This document shows, one piece after another, positions 36,661 to 46,384 of a stretch of DNA of 54,036 nucleotides; within the stretch, counting starts at the first letter, position 1; each line of letters opens with the position of its first letter. A program made the translations under genes and the position numbers. The DNA lies in assembly GCA_038256525.1 (NCBI GenBank), contig JBBSKF010000005.1:1-54036 (forward strand), given 5' to 3'. The notes beneath the pieces were generated by a model, which was given only the letters and a program-made list of their open reading frames with translations, did no database searches and was not told where the DNA came from. Source of the DNA: SCTD01 sp038256525 (lineage in GTDB: Bacteria; Actinomycetota; Actinomycetes; Mycobacteriales; SCTD01).

Positions 36661-38070
36661 GTGACCGGTCGGCTCGTCAGCCGCACCGTCGACCTCGCTC
36701 CGGCCCTGGTCCTCGCGCTGCTCGGCAGCGCCTTGCTGGCCCGTCGTCAAAGTCTTTGGTACGACGAGCTGTTCACCGCCGAGGTCGGGCCCGTCCCGTT
36801 CGGCGAGCTGGTCCGGGCGGTGCTGTCCGGCGAGGGCACGACGTCGTACCTCGTGGGAGTCCCGCCTTCCTACAACGCCCCCTACTACGCGGCCGTGCAC
36901 CTGTGGCTCCTGCTGACCCGGCTGCCCGCCAACGACATCGGCCTGCGCCTGCTCTCGCTGCTCGCCACTGTCGGCGCGGTCGTGGTGCTGACCGCCGCTG
37001 TCTCCCGGCTGGCCGGGCGCCAGGTCGGGCTGACGGCCGGGCTGGTCGCGGCCACGAACCCCTTCGTCGTGGAGTACGCCGTGGAGGCTCGCGGCTACGG
37101 CCTGGCCATGCTCGCCACCAGCATCACCGTGCTCGGGCTGGCCCACTGGCTCGACGGCGGTCGGTTGTGGCGCTACGCGGCCGGCGCGACGCTGGCCGGG
37201 CTCGCCCACTGGTTCGCCCTGCCAGTCGTGGCCGGACTCGCGCTGGCCGCGCTGCTGCTGCGCCGGCGGCAGGCCCGGGGGCTGCTCGCCGTGAGCGCCG
37301 CCGCTGCCGTCCCGACCCTGCTGCTCGTCGGACTGACGCAGCTCAACGGGCTCGGCGACGGCGCGATCGGCCCGATTCCGAACGCTGGCGCCGCCGTGCC
37401 CGCCCTCGCCGTGAAGGCATGGAGCGCAGGAAGTCCGCTGCTGATCGTTGCCACGGTCCTCGCGGTGGCAGCCGGGATGTGGCAGGGCGTACGCGGCAGT
37501 GCGCCGGACCGGCGTACCGCAGTGATCGGTGCCTGCTGGGTCGGGGTCCCGCTGGTCGCGGTCACCCTCGCCCAGCTGGCCCGGCCGGTGTTCGTTCCGC
37601 GCTACCTGCTGGCGGCGCTGCTCGGGCTGAGCGTGCTGACCGCGCTGGGCATCGCCCGGCTGCCCGGGCGCTCGCGGGTCGTCGCTGCGGGCCTGCTGGT
37701 GATCTTCTCACTGGTGGCCGTCGCCGACGTCTACGGCCGGCGCGTTCGCGAGGATGCCCGCGGTGTCGTCGCCCTGATCGCCGCGCGGCAGCAGCCGGGG
37801 GAGCCAGTCGTGGCGGTCGACCGGCGGGCCGCGCTCGCGCTCGAGCACTACACCGAGCGGGAGCATCCGCGGCTGCTGCCGGACATCTTCGTGCCGCCCG
37901 ACGACCCGCCGGCCGGCGCCGGGACGGTCTGGCTGGTGCGCGAGTCGGTGCGCGGCCGGCCGCTGCCCTCCGACGACGACGCCATCCTGATCGCGCAGGG
38001 CCTGCAGATCACCGACACGTGGGTGCTGCCGGGCACGATCATGGACCTGGTCGTCCAGCGCTGGGCGTAG
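36661..38070 (+). CDS. GT-C type polyprenyl-linked glycosyltransferase (ArnT/GT39-like membrane protein)
   Basis: The protein has about ten hydrophobic helices and the early lumenal motif RRQSLWYDELFTAEV with the Asp-Glu pair typical of GT-C enzymes. Its C-terminal soluble part ends near DTWVLPGTIMDLVV. It would transfer a sugar from a lipid-phosphate donor outside the membrane. The GTG at 36661 has TAGGGT ending 7 nt before it (leaderless-like); an ATG at 36613 is an alternative. The closeness to a GT2 glycosyltransferase and an epimerase suggests a shared glycan pathway. Confidence 0.78.
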   Translation: MTGRLVSRTVDLAPALVLALLGSALLARRQSLWYDELFTAEVGPVPFGELVRAVLSGEGTTSYLVGVPPSYNAPYYAAVHLWLLLTRLPANDIGLRLLSLLATVGAVVVLTAAVSRLAGRQVGLTAGLVAATNPFVVEYAVEARGYGLAMLATSITVLGLAHWLDGGRLWRYAAGATLAGLAHWFALPVVAGLALAALLLRRRQARGLLAVSAAAAVPTLLLVGLTQLNGLGDGAIGPIPNAGAAVPALAVKAWSAGSPLLIVATVLAVAAGMWQGVRGSAPDRRTAVIGACWVGVPLVAVTLAQLARPVFVPRYLLAALLGLSVLTALGIARLPGRSRVVAAGLLVIFSLVAVADVYGRRVREDARGVVALIAARQQPGEPVVAVDRRAALALEHYTEREHPRLLPDIFVPPDDPPAGAGTVWLVRESVRGRPLPSDDDAILIAQGLQITDTWVLPGTIMDLVVQRWA

Positions 38071-38089
38071 GCGTCGCCAGGCGCGGGGC

Positions 38090-38752
38090 TCAGCGGTGGC
38101 GGGCCGCCCACCACAGGGTGCGGGTGGACTGCCGAGCTCTCGCGCCCACCGTCCACGCCGAGCGGCCGTGCGCCCGCTCCGACCGGGCCACGGGGACGCT
38201 CGCGACCCGCAGGCGGGCCGCCCCGATCGCGGCCACGAGGCTCGGTGCGTCCCCGGCCAGCACGACGCGTCGCGCGGGAGCATCCAGCGCGAGAAAGGCG
38301 CCGGCGTCGGCGGGCAGGCCGGTGAGCCGGGCCAGCAGGGCGCGGTGCAGCCGGCCGGTGTGCAACCGCAGCGGACTTTCGTACGCACCGCGCCGTCCTG
38401 CGAAGACGACCGCCACGTCACCGCCCGCCAGCCTGTCGAGCAGCAGCGGCACCGCTTCCGGAGGGTCCTGCAGATCGGCGTCCAGGCACACCCAGGCGCT
38501 CGCGTCGGGCTCGGCGGCCAGGCCGAGCTCCAGCGCCCCGTGCTGACCGACGTTGCGCTCCAGCACCGTGACGGTGACGCGCGGGTCGCGGGCGGCGATC
38601 CCGGCGGCGACGGTCGCGCTGGCGTCGGGGGAGGCGTCGAGAACGAACCGCAGCCGCCACGGCCGACCCCGCAGGGCTTCCGCCAGCCGCGCAGTCAGCG
38701 CCTCCAGGGTGGCCGCGTTGCCGTACACGGGCACGACGACCGCCACCGTCAC
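38090..38752 (-). CDS. Family 2 glycosyltransferase (dolichyl-phosphate-sugar synthase-like)
   Basis: The 220-residue protein starts with the GT2 fold (VAVVVPVYGNAATLEAL), has FVLDASPDAS (nucleotide-binding DxSxD-type) and the DXD region CLDADLQDPPEAVP. It lacks a C-terminal transmembrane pair. It could make a lipid-linked sugar for the convergent GT-C enzyme. The GTG start overlaps the epimerase stop (GTGA), so it is the third gene of the aldolase-epimerase-GT2 operon. Confidence 0.87.
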   Translation of the reverse strand: MTVAVVVPVYGNAATLEALTARLAEALRGRPWRLRFVLDASPDASATVAAGIAARDPRVTVTVLERNVGQHGALELGLAAEPDASAWVCLDADLQDPPEAVPLLLDRLAGGDVAVVFAGRRGAYESPLRLHTGRLHRALLARLTGLPADAGAFLALDAPARRVVLAGDAPSLVAAIGAARLRVASVPVARSERAHGRSAWTVGARARQSTRTLWWAARHR

Positions 38753-39654
38753 GAGCCGGCCTCCCAGCACCGGCGCAGCCCGGTCACCACGTCGGTGCGG
38801 GGCTCCCAGCCGAGGGACTCGCGCGCCGCGGACGAGTCGCACACCCAGGAGCCGGTGTCCCAGGACCGGCCTTGGTGAACTCCGCCCGCCACGCGCACGG
38901 TGCGTCCGCTGACCTGTTCGAGCACGCCGACCAGCTCCTCGTTGGCGGTCTGCACGCCGGTGCCGATGTTGAGCACCGAGCCGGTCGCCAGCCGATCGGC
39001 GCCGGCCGCGAGCACGCACGCGTCCACGACGTCGGCGACGTAGACCCAGTCGCGCCGCCGACCGGGCCCCGTCAGCGGCAGAACGGTGCCGTCACGGGCG
39101 GCACGCACGGCCGTCGGGACGAGCCGGGCCGGATGGTCCCGCGGGCCGTAGACCTGGAAGGCGCGCAGCACCACCGACCGCACGCCGCGCTCAGCGGCAA
39201 CTGCGCTCAGCAGCAGCGAGCCGGCCGCCTTCGTGGCGCCGAAGAACCCACGTGGGCGCAGCGGGGCGTCCTCGGTCATCGGCCCGTCGAGGGCGGCGTA
39301 CTCGGTCGATGAACCGAGCCGGACGACCGCCCGGCAGCGGTCCGGCAGGGCCTCGACCAGGTGCAGGCCGGACAGCGTGTTGACCGCCGCAGTGGCGGCG
39401 CGCCCGGCCGCGTCCCCTCGCAGACGGGACGCGGCGAGGTGGAAGGCGACGTCGGGGTCGGCGGCACGTACGGCGGCCGCGAGCGCCACCGGGTCGGCGA
39501 CATCGACCGCGAGCAGCTCGACCGCGAGCTGTTCGGCGGCCGGGGGCGAGCCTGGCCGTACCGTCCCGACGACGTCCCACCCGTCTGCCACGAGCCGGTC
39601 GCACAGGTGAGCGCCGACGAAGCCACCGGCCCCGAGCACCAGGGCCCGGCTCAC
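38749..39654 (-). CDS. NAD-dependent epimerase/dehydratase (SDR-extended)
   Basis: The 301-residue protein has the Rossmann GAGGFVGAHL and FHLAAS motifs, the SS-T triad serines (LGSSTEY) and a sugar-nucleotide pocket (LRAFQVYGPRDHPARLV). The canonical catalytic YxxxK reads F138-GAT-K142, so the tyrosine is replaced by phenylalanine while the lysine is kept. The GTG start overlaps the aldolase stop. It may be a reductase or epimerase with unusual chemistry, or a non-catalytic binder. Confidence 0.85.
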   Translation of the reverse strand: MSRALVLGAGGFVGAHLCDRLVADGWDVVGTVRPGSPPAAEQLAVELLAVDVADPVALAAAVRAADPDVAFHLAASRLRGDAAGRAATAAVNTLSGLHLVEALPDRCRAVVRLGSSTEYAALDGPMTEDAPLRPRGFFGATKAAGSLLLSAVAAERGVRSVVLRAFQVYGPRDHPARLVPTAVRAARDGTVLPLTGPGRRRDWVYVADVVDACVLAAGADRLATGSVLNIGTGVQTANEELVGVLEQVSGRTVRVAGGVHQGRSWDTGSWVCDSSAARESLGWEPRTDVVTGLRRCWEAGS

Positions 39655-40436
39655 ACCGCGGCGGGGACCCGCGTCGGCGCCACCGCGGCGACGAGCGCGG
39701 CCCGGTCGGCGACGACCTGACTGGCCGTACGCCGGCGGGCCATGGCGCAACCGGCCGAGATGCGGGGTATCTCCACCGAGAGGTCCCGTCCAGCCGTGTC
39801 GTCGTGAAAGGACCGGCGCAGAAAAGTGAAAGAGGCTCCGAGCCGGATCAGCTCGGCGGCCAGCAGCCGGCTCGGCACGGGCCAGCCGGCGTCCGGCCGG
39901 GTGAGCCCGGCCACCCCGAAGGGCACCGTCACGGCGCCGCGGACTGCCTGGACCGTCCCGTCGACGAGCGGCTCGAACAGCGATGCGGCCCCGCGGTCGA
40001 TGCGCAGGTCGTTCAGGCCGACGTAGACGCGGGACAGGGGACGCCGGACGATCTCGCCGACACGCTCCACCGCGTCCTGGGTCTCGACGAGGATGCCGAC
40101 CCCGCAGCGCCCCGCAGCGGCGTCGAGCGCCAGGTCGACATCGCCCGGTGTCCGGACCATGGGCAGCAGCACCTCGTCGGCGCCGAGGTCCGCGGCCAGC
40201 CCGATCTCGTCCGGCGTCCAGGGCCCCGGGCCGTTCACCCGGCACAGCACCCGGCCGGCCGTCGCTGACCGGACCCGGGCCAGGTCCTCGGCGGTGTCCT
40301 CGTTGATCTGCGTGTCCGCCCCCGCCTGGCGGCGGGCCTTGCCCCGGCGCTCCCAGTCGACGATCACGCCGGCCGCGCCGGCGGTCACCACGGCGAAGGC
40401 GCGGCGGGGGTCAGCGGTGAAGACGAAGAGGTCCAT
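39651..40436 (-). CDS. HpcH/HpaI aldolase/citrate lyase-like protein
   Basis: The 261-residue protein has a TIM-barrel core of the HpcH/HpaI type: AGVIVDWERRGK near the start, then VLCRVNGPG (Arg), LLPMVRTPGDVD, GILVETQDAVERV (Glu) and YVGLNDL (Asp). Members cleave 2-oxo-acid or acyl-CoA carbon bonds with a divalent metal. It heads an operon with an epimerase and a GT2 enzyme. The ATG at 40436 has TAACAT ending 7 nt upstream, and that box lies in a candidate iron-regulator operator. An ATG at 40445 is an alternative. The substrate is unknown. Confidence 0.85.
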   Translation of the reverse strand: MDLFVFTADPRRAFAVVTAGAAGVIVDWERRGKARRQAGADTQINEDTAEDLARVRSATAGRVLCRVNGPGPWTPDEIGLAADLGADEVLLPMVRTPGDVDLALDAAAGRCGVGILVETQDAVERVGEIVRRPLSRVYVGLNDLRIDRGAASLFEPLVDGTVQAVRGAVTVPFGVAGLTRPDAGWPVPSRLLAAELIRLGASFTFLRRSFHDDTAGRDLSVEIPRISAGCAMARRRTASQVVADRAALVAAVAPTRVPAAV

Positions 40437-40446
40437 GCGCGGCATG

Positions 40447-40465
40447 TTAGGGCAACCTTCCCTAA
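40447..40465. promoter_or_regulatory. DtxR/IdeR-like iron box
   Basis: TTAGGGCAACCTTCCCTAA is a 19-bp site with arms TTAGGG and CCCTAA, fitting the TTAGG-N9-CCTAA core of actinobacterial DtxR/IdeR sites. It overlaps the -10 candidate of the minus-strand aldolase operon (TAACAT, 40449 to 40444) and lies about 40 bp upstream of the plus-strand glutamate dehydrogenase start. Confidence 0.65.
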
Positions 40466-40502
40466 GCCGCAGGTGGGGCGCTCGGCGTGGCATTCTCGGG
40501 CA

Positions 40503-41756
<1,254 letters not shown>

Positions 41757-41863
41757 TGACCTCCCGTGGAGCCTTCCCTTCGACGGCACCTGGCTGTGCT
41801 TTCATGGCGGCGCAGCGAATGACAACGGTGTCACTTGCCCGCCGGCCCGGCACAGGAGGATCG

Positions 41864-42163
41864 ATGAGCGGCTCCCCGACGCCCGCACCCGTGTCACAGG
41901 TGGTGCCTTCGGACGGCCTGACCGAACGCGAGGTCGCCATCCTCGCCTTCGAACGGCAGTGGTGGAAGTACGCTGGCGCCAAGGAGACGGCGGTCCGTGA
42001 CCTGTTCGACATGAGCGCGACCCGCTACTACCAGGTGCTCAACGCTCTTCTCGACAAGCCGGAGGCGCTCGTGGCCGACCCGATGCTCGTCAAGCGCCTG
42101 CGCCGGCTGCGCTCGACCCGGCAGCGCTCGCGATCGGCGCGCCGCCTCGGCCGCGACGCCTGA
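41864..42163 (+). CDS. DUF3263 domain protein
   Basis: The 99-residue protein matches the DUF3263 family: LTEREVAILAFERQWWKYAG and FDMSATRYYQVLNALLDKPEA. It looks like a small helical DNA-binding-type protein with a basic C-terminus (RRLRSTRQRSRSARRL). AGGAGG at 41854-41859 gives a strong ribosome binding site. It starts a run with LytR_C, a small exported inhibitor-like gene and otsB. Its function is unknown; the family is widespread in actinobacteria. Confidence 0.88.
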   Translation: MSGSPTPAPVSQVVPSDGLTEREVAILAFERQWWKYAGAKETAVRDLFDMSATRYYQVLNALLDKPEALVADPMLVKRLRRLRSTRQRSRSARRLGRDA

Positions 42164-42164
42164 G

Positions 42165-42803
42165 ATGACCCCGAGTGGCTCCGGCGCTGAGCCGCTCGCG
42201 GTCACGGACCCGCTCCAGGACGCCGAGCCGCCGCCGATCTCGCCGCCCCGGCTCTCGCCCGCCAGGGCACTGGCCGGCGCCGTGGTGTCGGTCGCCGGGG
42301 TGCTGCTCGGCGTCGGCAGTCTGCTGTGGGTGACCGATGACCCCTCGCGGGGTCCGGGGCCGACCGTGCGCGTCGAGCCGGTGCCGCTCGCCCAGGAGCC
42401 GCGTCCCCAGACGGAGCCGGTCCTGTCGCCGGCCGCCGTGCCCTTCGTGCCGTCCATCGTGGTGCCGGCCACCGTGGTGCCGGCCCCTGTCGCATCGCCT
42501 CCCCCACCCGCGGCGGCCCCGCCGTCGCTGGTCGTGCCGGTCACGGTGCTCAACAACTCCACCAAGAGCGGCCTGGCCGAGCGAGCGGCTGCCCGCTTCG
42601 ATCGCGGTGGCTGGCCGGTCGCGCTGACCGGCAACTTCCGCGGCCAGATCCCGGTCACGACCGTCTACTACGACCCGGGGCTGGAGGCGTCCGCGCGCGC
42701 GTTCGCGGCCGACTTCCGGGGAATCGCCCGCGTCCGCCCACGCTTCGCGACGCTGCCCGCACGGGGCGTCGTCGTGGTGCTCACGCGTGAGTTCCCGGCC
42801 TGA
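42165..42803 (+). CDS. Membrane-anchored LytR C-terminal domain protein
   Basis: The 212-residue protein has one transmembrane helix (ALAGAVVSVAGVLLGVGSLLW), a Pro/Val-rich linker, and a LytR_C domain (VTVLNNSTKSGLAERAAARF, TVYYDPGLEASARAFAADF). The domain occurs at the end of cell-wall LCP proteins but here stands alone, so it may bind wall glycans or partner LCP enzymes. The ATG is 1 bp after the DUF3263 stop and its TGA overlaps the next ATG. Confidence 0.88.
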   Translation: MTPSGSGAEPLAVTDPLQDAEPPPISPPRLSPARALAGAVVSVAGVLLGVGSLLWVTDDPSRGPGPTVRVEPVPLAQEPRPQTEPVLSPAAVPFVPSIVVPATVVPAPVASPPPPAAAPPSLVVPVTVLNNSTKSGLAERAAARFDRGGWPVALTGNFRGQIPVTTVYYDPGLEASARAFAADFRGIARVRPRFATLPARGVVVVLTREFPA

Positions 42804-43207
42804 TGGCGAACATTCGCAGACCAGTCCTGTGTCTCGTGGCACTTCCGCTGGCCGCGTGCTCCGCCGGCGGCGCCGACTCGGTGACGGCTGCCCCGCGTAC
42901 GGACCTGAGAATCGAGATCGTACGAGAGGTCGGAGCCGAGCCCGAGCGGCTCACGCTCACCTGTGAGCCGACCGGCGGCGACCACCCGGAGGCGGCGCAG
43001 GCCTGTGCCGACCTGGGGCAGGCGCAGGAGCCGTTCGCAGCCCTGCCGTCCGACCGGATGTGCACCGAGATCTTCGGCGGCCCGCAGACAGCCGTCGTGA
43101 CCGGAACCCATCGCGGTGAGCCCGTGCGCACCGAGCTGTCCCGCTCCGACGGCTGCCGGATCGAGCAGTGGGAGAGCCTCGGGGCGGTCCTTGCGGGGCC
43201 ACGATGA
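42803..43207 (+). CDS. Subtilisin-inhibitor-like (SSI family) secreted lipoprotein
   Basis: The 134-residue protein has a signal peptide with a lipobox-like LAAC near residue 19, and a mature domain resembling Streptomyces subtilisin inhibitors: LTLTCEPTGGDHPEAAQACADL, then LPSDRMCTEIFGGPQTAVVTGT. The paired cysteines of SSI are kept. The reactive-site region reads SDRMCTEIF. It overlaps the LytR_C stop (TGATG) and the otsB start (ATGA). It probably guards the cell surface from a serine protease. Confidence 0.85.
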   Translation: MANIRRPVLCLVALPLAACSAGGADSVTAAPRTDLRIEIVREVGAEPERLTLTCEPTGGDHPEAAQACADLGQAQEPFAALPSDRMCTEIFGGPQTAVVTGTHRGEPVRTELSRSDGCRIEQWESLGAVLAGPR

Positions 43208-44079
43208 CGCCCGCCGGCGAGGCCGGCCTGGCTGCCCTGCGCGCCGACCCGGGCCGGGCGCTCGTGGCGCTCGACTACGACGGGACCCTCGCCCCGATCG
43301 TCGACCGCCCGTCAGAGGCAGTGCCGGCCGCCGGGGCGATTCGCGCCCTGCAGGCCCTCGCGCCGCACGTCGGCACCCTGGCGCTGGTCACCGGCCGGCC
43401 GGCCGACATCGTCGTCGAGCTCGGCGATCTGGCCGAGGTCCCCGGGTTGGTGGTGCTCGGGCAGTACGGCCTGCAGCGCTGGACCCACGCCGGCTTGGAC
43501 ACCCCGATGCCGCTCGCCGGGATCACCGCCGCCCGACGGTCCCTGCCGGCGCTGCTGACCGATGAAGGCGCGCAGCTGGAGGACAAGTACCTCGCGCTGG
43601 TCGTGCACACCCGGACCTGCAAGGACCCCGCCGGTGCGCTCGCCCGGCTCGAGCCGGTGGTCCGCCAGCTCGGCGACCGGCTCGGTCTCGACGTCCATCC
43701 CGGTCGCTTCGTGCTGGAGGTCCGCCCGCCGGGTTACGACAAGCGGGGGGCGCTGCTGTCGCTGTCCGAGCCCGCCCCCTCCGCGGTGCTGTTCGCCGGC
43801 GACGACGTCGGGGACCTGTCGGCGTACGACGCGGTGGACGAGCTGCGGGCGGCCGGGGTGCCGGGGCTGACGGTGTGCAGCGACAGCGCCGAGGCGCCGC
43901 CTGAGCTGCGGGAGCGCGCCGACCTCGTCGTCGACGGCCCGGCGGGGATCGTCACGCTGCTCGAAGGTCTGCTCCCGCAGTCGTCAGCTCCCCCTCACGC
44001 CGTGATCTCCGCGGGCGATGAGGCGGATCGCCCACGACGATCCACCCGAAAGCCTCCGTGGATCAAGGAGAGCGGCTAG
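43204..44079 (+). CDS. otsB: Trehalose-6-phosphate phosphatase
   Basis: OtsB dephosphorylates trehalose-6-phosphate. It is a HAD enzyme with motif I LDYDGTLAPIV, motif II VTGRPADI, and the C-terminal GDDVGDLSAYDAV. The ATG at 43204 overlaps the upstream stop. The last 25 residues (DEADRPRRSTRKPPWIKESG) are a basic tail without family match. The synthase otsA is encoded 2.3 kb away on the other strand, with the Cdc48-like ATPase between. Confidence 0.94.
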   Translation: MTPAGEAGLAALRADPGRALVALDYDGTLAPIVDRPSEAVPAAGAIRALQALAPHVGTLALVTGRPADIVVELGDLAEVPGLVVLGQYGLQRWTHAGLDTPMPLAGITAARRSLPALLTDEGAQLEDKYLALVVHTRTCKDPAGALARLEPVVRQLGDRLGLDVHPGRFVLEVRPPGYDKRGALLSLSEPAPSAVLFAGDDVGDLSAYDAVDELRAAGVPGLTVCSDSAEAPPELRERADLVVDGPAGIVTLLEGLLPQSSAPPHAVISAGDEADRPRRSTRKPPWIKESG

Positions 44080-44090
44080 CGGCTAGCCCG

Positions 44091-46259
44091 CTACCGCGCC
44101 GCGCGGCGTTCGGCGTAGGCCGCGAGGGAGGCCACCTGAGCCGGGTCGAGCGAGGGGCGGACGACCGACAGAGCGGCCTCCAGGTGGGCGGCGGTGACGG
44201 TCGCGGCCTCCATCGACGCGCGCATGGCGGTGAGTGCCGCCTCGCGGATCAGGGCGGTGCAGTCGGCGGCCGAGAAGCCCTCGGTCCGAGCGCCGAACGT
44301 GCCGAGGTCGACGTCGTCGGCCAGCGGCACCGGCTTGGCTGCGGCTTTCAGGATGAGGGCGCGTGCCTCGGCGTCCGGGGGCGGCGCGAAGACCAGCCGC
44401 TCCAGCCGGCCCGGTCGCAGCAGCGCCGGGTCGATGAGATCGGGCCGGTTGGTCGCACCGATCACCACCACGTTGCGCAGGTCCTCCACGCCGTCCAGCT
44501 CGGTCAGCAGCGCGGCCACCACCCGGTCGGTCGTTCCCCCGTCGCTCGACTGCCCACGCACCGGGGCCAGCGCGTCCACCTCGTCGAGGAACACGATCGA
44601 CGGGGCCGACTCGCGGGCCCGGCGGAACAGCTCGCGCACTGCCCGCTCGGACTCGCCCACCCACTTGCTGAGCAGCTCGGCGCCCTTGACCGACAGCACA
44701 TTGGCCTGGCCGGACCCGGCGAGCGCCTTGACGAGGAAGGTCTTCCCGCAGCCGGGCGGGCCGTAGAGCAGCAGCCCGCGCGGCGGTGCGACGCCCAACC
44801 GGGCGAAGGTGTCGGGGTAGTTCAGCGGCCACAGCACCGCCTCGGTCAGCGCGGCCTTCACCTCGGCCATGTCGCCGACGTCGTCGAGCGTCAGGCTGCC
44901 GAGGTCGAGCGTGGCTCCCTCCATCGAGGTCGCCCGCACCACCTCCAGCGCAGCGTCGAAGTCGGCCTGCGCGAGGCTTGGCGCCTCTTGTTCGCGCTGT
45001 CGGGAGGCGGCTCGAAGCCCTGCTTCCCGCACCAGCGCGAGCAGGTCGGCGGAGACGAAACCGGGTGTACGGCCGGCAACCTCACTGAGATCGACGTCGT
45101 CGGCAAGGGTCACGGTGTGCGTGGTCACCTCCAGCAGGCGCAGCCGCTGGGCGCGGTCGGGCAGCGGGATGGCCAGCTCGTGGTCGAGCGTGCCTGGCAG
45201 GCGCAGCTCCAGGCTGACGCGCTCCGGGTGGGCGGTGGTGCAGACCACGGCCGCCCTGCCGCCCGCCACCACGTCGCGGATTGCGGTGAGCAGGACTGGG
45301 AGCAGCGGGCCGGCGCCGTCCCGAGGGGCCACCGCCTCGATGTCGACCAGCAGCACGACCGCGGGGAACTCGCGGGTGGCCCGGGCGAGCATGTCCCGGA
45401 GCTGCTGGGCGGCGGCATTCGTCTCGAGCGCCGCGAGAGTCGGCGCCCACAGCGTGCTCACCCGGGCGCCGGTCTCGGCCGCCACGGCCTGCACCAAACT
45501 CGTCTTGCCGGATCCGGCAGCACCGGTCAGCAGCACCCCGAGGCTGGGGGAGGCGCCGAGCTTGGCGAGCAGGTCCTGGTGGTGGAAGCCCAGCTCGAGC
45601 CACTCCCGCAGCGCCGCGCCCTGGGTCTCGAGGCCGGGCAGGTCGGCGAGCCTCTTGCCGGTGTCCGCGCTGGCGGCGACGACGGCCGGGGTGGGCTCGC
45701 CGGTCGTGGTGGTGCCGCCTCGCCACCCCGCGACGGTGCCCATCGTGACGAGCACCGGACCGGCCGGCTCGGTGTCGGCGACGTGCAGGATCTGGCTCGT
45801 CCAGCCGGCCCCGACCGAAGCCGTCAGGCTGGCCCGCAGCCGGGCGAGATCGACCTGCGGCGCGAGGTCGCTCGGTCGCAGCGACACCTGGTCGCCGACG
45901 GTCACGACCTTGCCGAGCAGGGCTCGGCGCAGGTCTTCCGGCCGCAGGGCCCGAGCCACCGCATCCGGGCCGCTGACGGTGAGGCGCCTCGCCTCCGTAC
46001 GCGGTCCGGCAGCAACGTCCACGGGGTCACCGTCGCGCAGGCCGAGGTTGGACAGGACCAGCTCGTCGCACAGGACGCTGCCGGGCGGGCTGTCGTCCGG
46101 AGCGAGCAGCACATGGGCGGCGGTGGAGCGCGCGCCGCGGAGCACGACGATGTCACCCTCCCGCAGGCCGAGTCCGGTCAGTGCAGTCAGCGGCAGTCGC
46201 ACGATGCCGTGCCGGTCGTAGCGGGCCGAGCCGCGCAGGACGGCGGAGAGGGTGAGCAC
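44091..46259 (-). CDS. Cdc48-like AAA+ ATPase of actinobacteria (Cpa)
   Basis: The 722-residue protein has an N-terminal double-psi-like domain and two AAA modules. D1 has Walker A GAAGSGKT (246-253) but Walker B reads VVLLVDIEA, with Ile307 where the catalytic Glu normally lies. D2 is intact: GPPGCGKT (500-507) and IVFLDEVDAL (Asp559-Glu560), followed by GATNRPDLIDPALLRPGR. This matches the p97/Cdc48-like family described in actinobacteria. The start GTG at 46259 has TACGCT ending 7 nt upstream. The role may be protein unfolding under stress. Confidence 0.92.
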   Translation of the reverse strand: MLTLSAVLRGSARYDRHGIVRLPLTALTGLGLREGDIVVLRGARSTAAHVLLAPDDSPPGSVLCDELVLSNLGLRDGDPVDVAAGPRTEARRLTVSGPDAVARALRPEDLRRALLGKVVTVGDQVSLRPSDLAPQVDLARLRASLTASVGAGWTSQILHVADTEPAGPVLVTMGTVAGWRGGTTTTGEPTPAVVAASADTGKRLADLPGLETQGAALREWLELGFHHQDLLAKLGASPSLGVLLTGAAGSGKTSLVQAVAAETGARVSTLWAPTLAALETNAAAQQLRDMLARATREFPAVVLLVDIEAVAPRDGAGPLLPVLLTAIRDVVAGGRAAVVCTTAHPERVSLELRLPGTLDHELAIPLPDRAQRLRLLEVTTHTVTLADDVDLSEVAGRTPGFVSADLLALVREAGLRAASRQREQEAPSLAQADFDAALEVVRATSMEGATLDLGSLTLDDVGDMAEVKAALTEAVLWPLNYPDTFARLGVAPPRGLLLYGPPGCGKTFLVKALAGSGQANVLSVKGAELLSKWVGESERAVRELFRRARESAPSIVFLDEVDALAPVRGQSSDGGTTDRVVAALLTELDGVEDLRNVVVIGATNRPDLIDPALLRPGRLERLVFAPPPDAEARALILKAAAKPVPLADDVDLGTFGARTEGFSAADCTALIREAALTAMRASMEAATVTAAHLEAALSVVRPSLDPAQVASLAAYAERRAAR

Positions 46260-46384
46260 GCTGCGGAGCGTACGGACCCACTGCCCGCGCGCCCGGTTCT
46301 CGGTGCCATCAGTGCCCGGCCCGCGCCTGCGCCTGGCACCGAGAACGGTTCGGTGGTGGTCCGACTGGTCGTGCAGGTCGCGGG

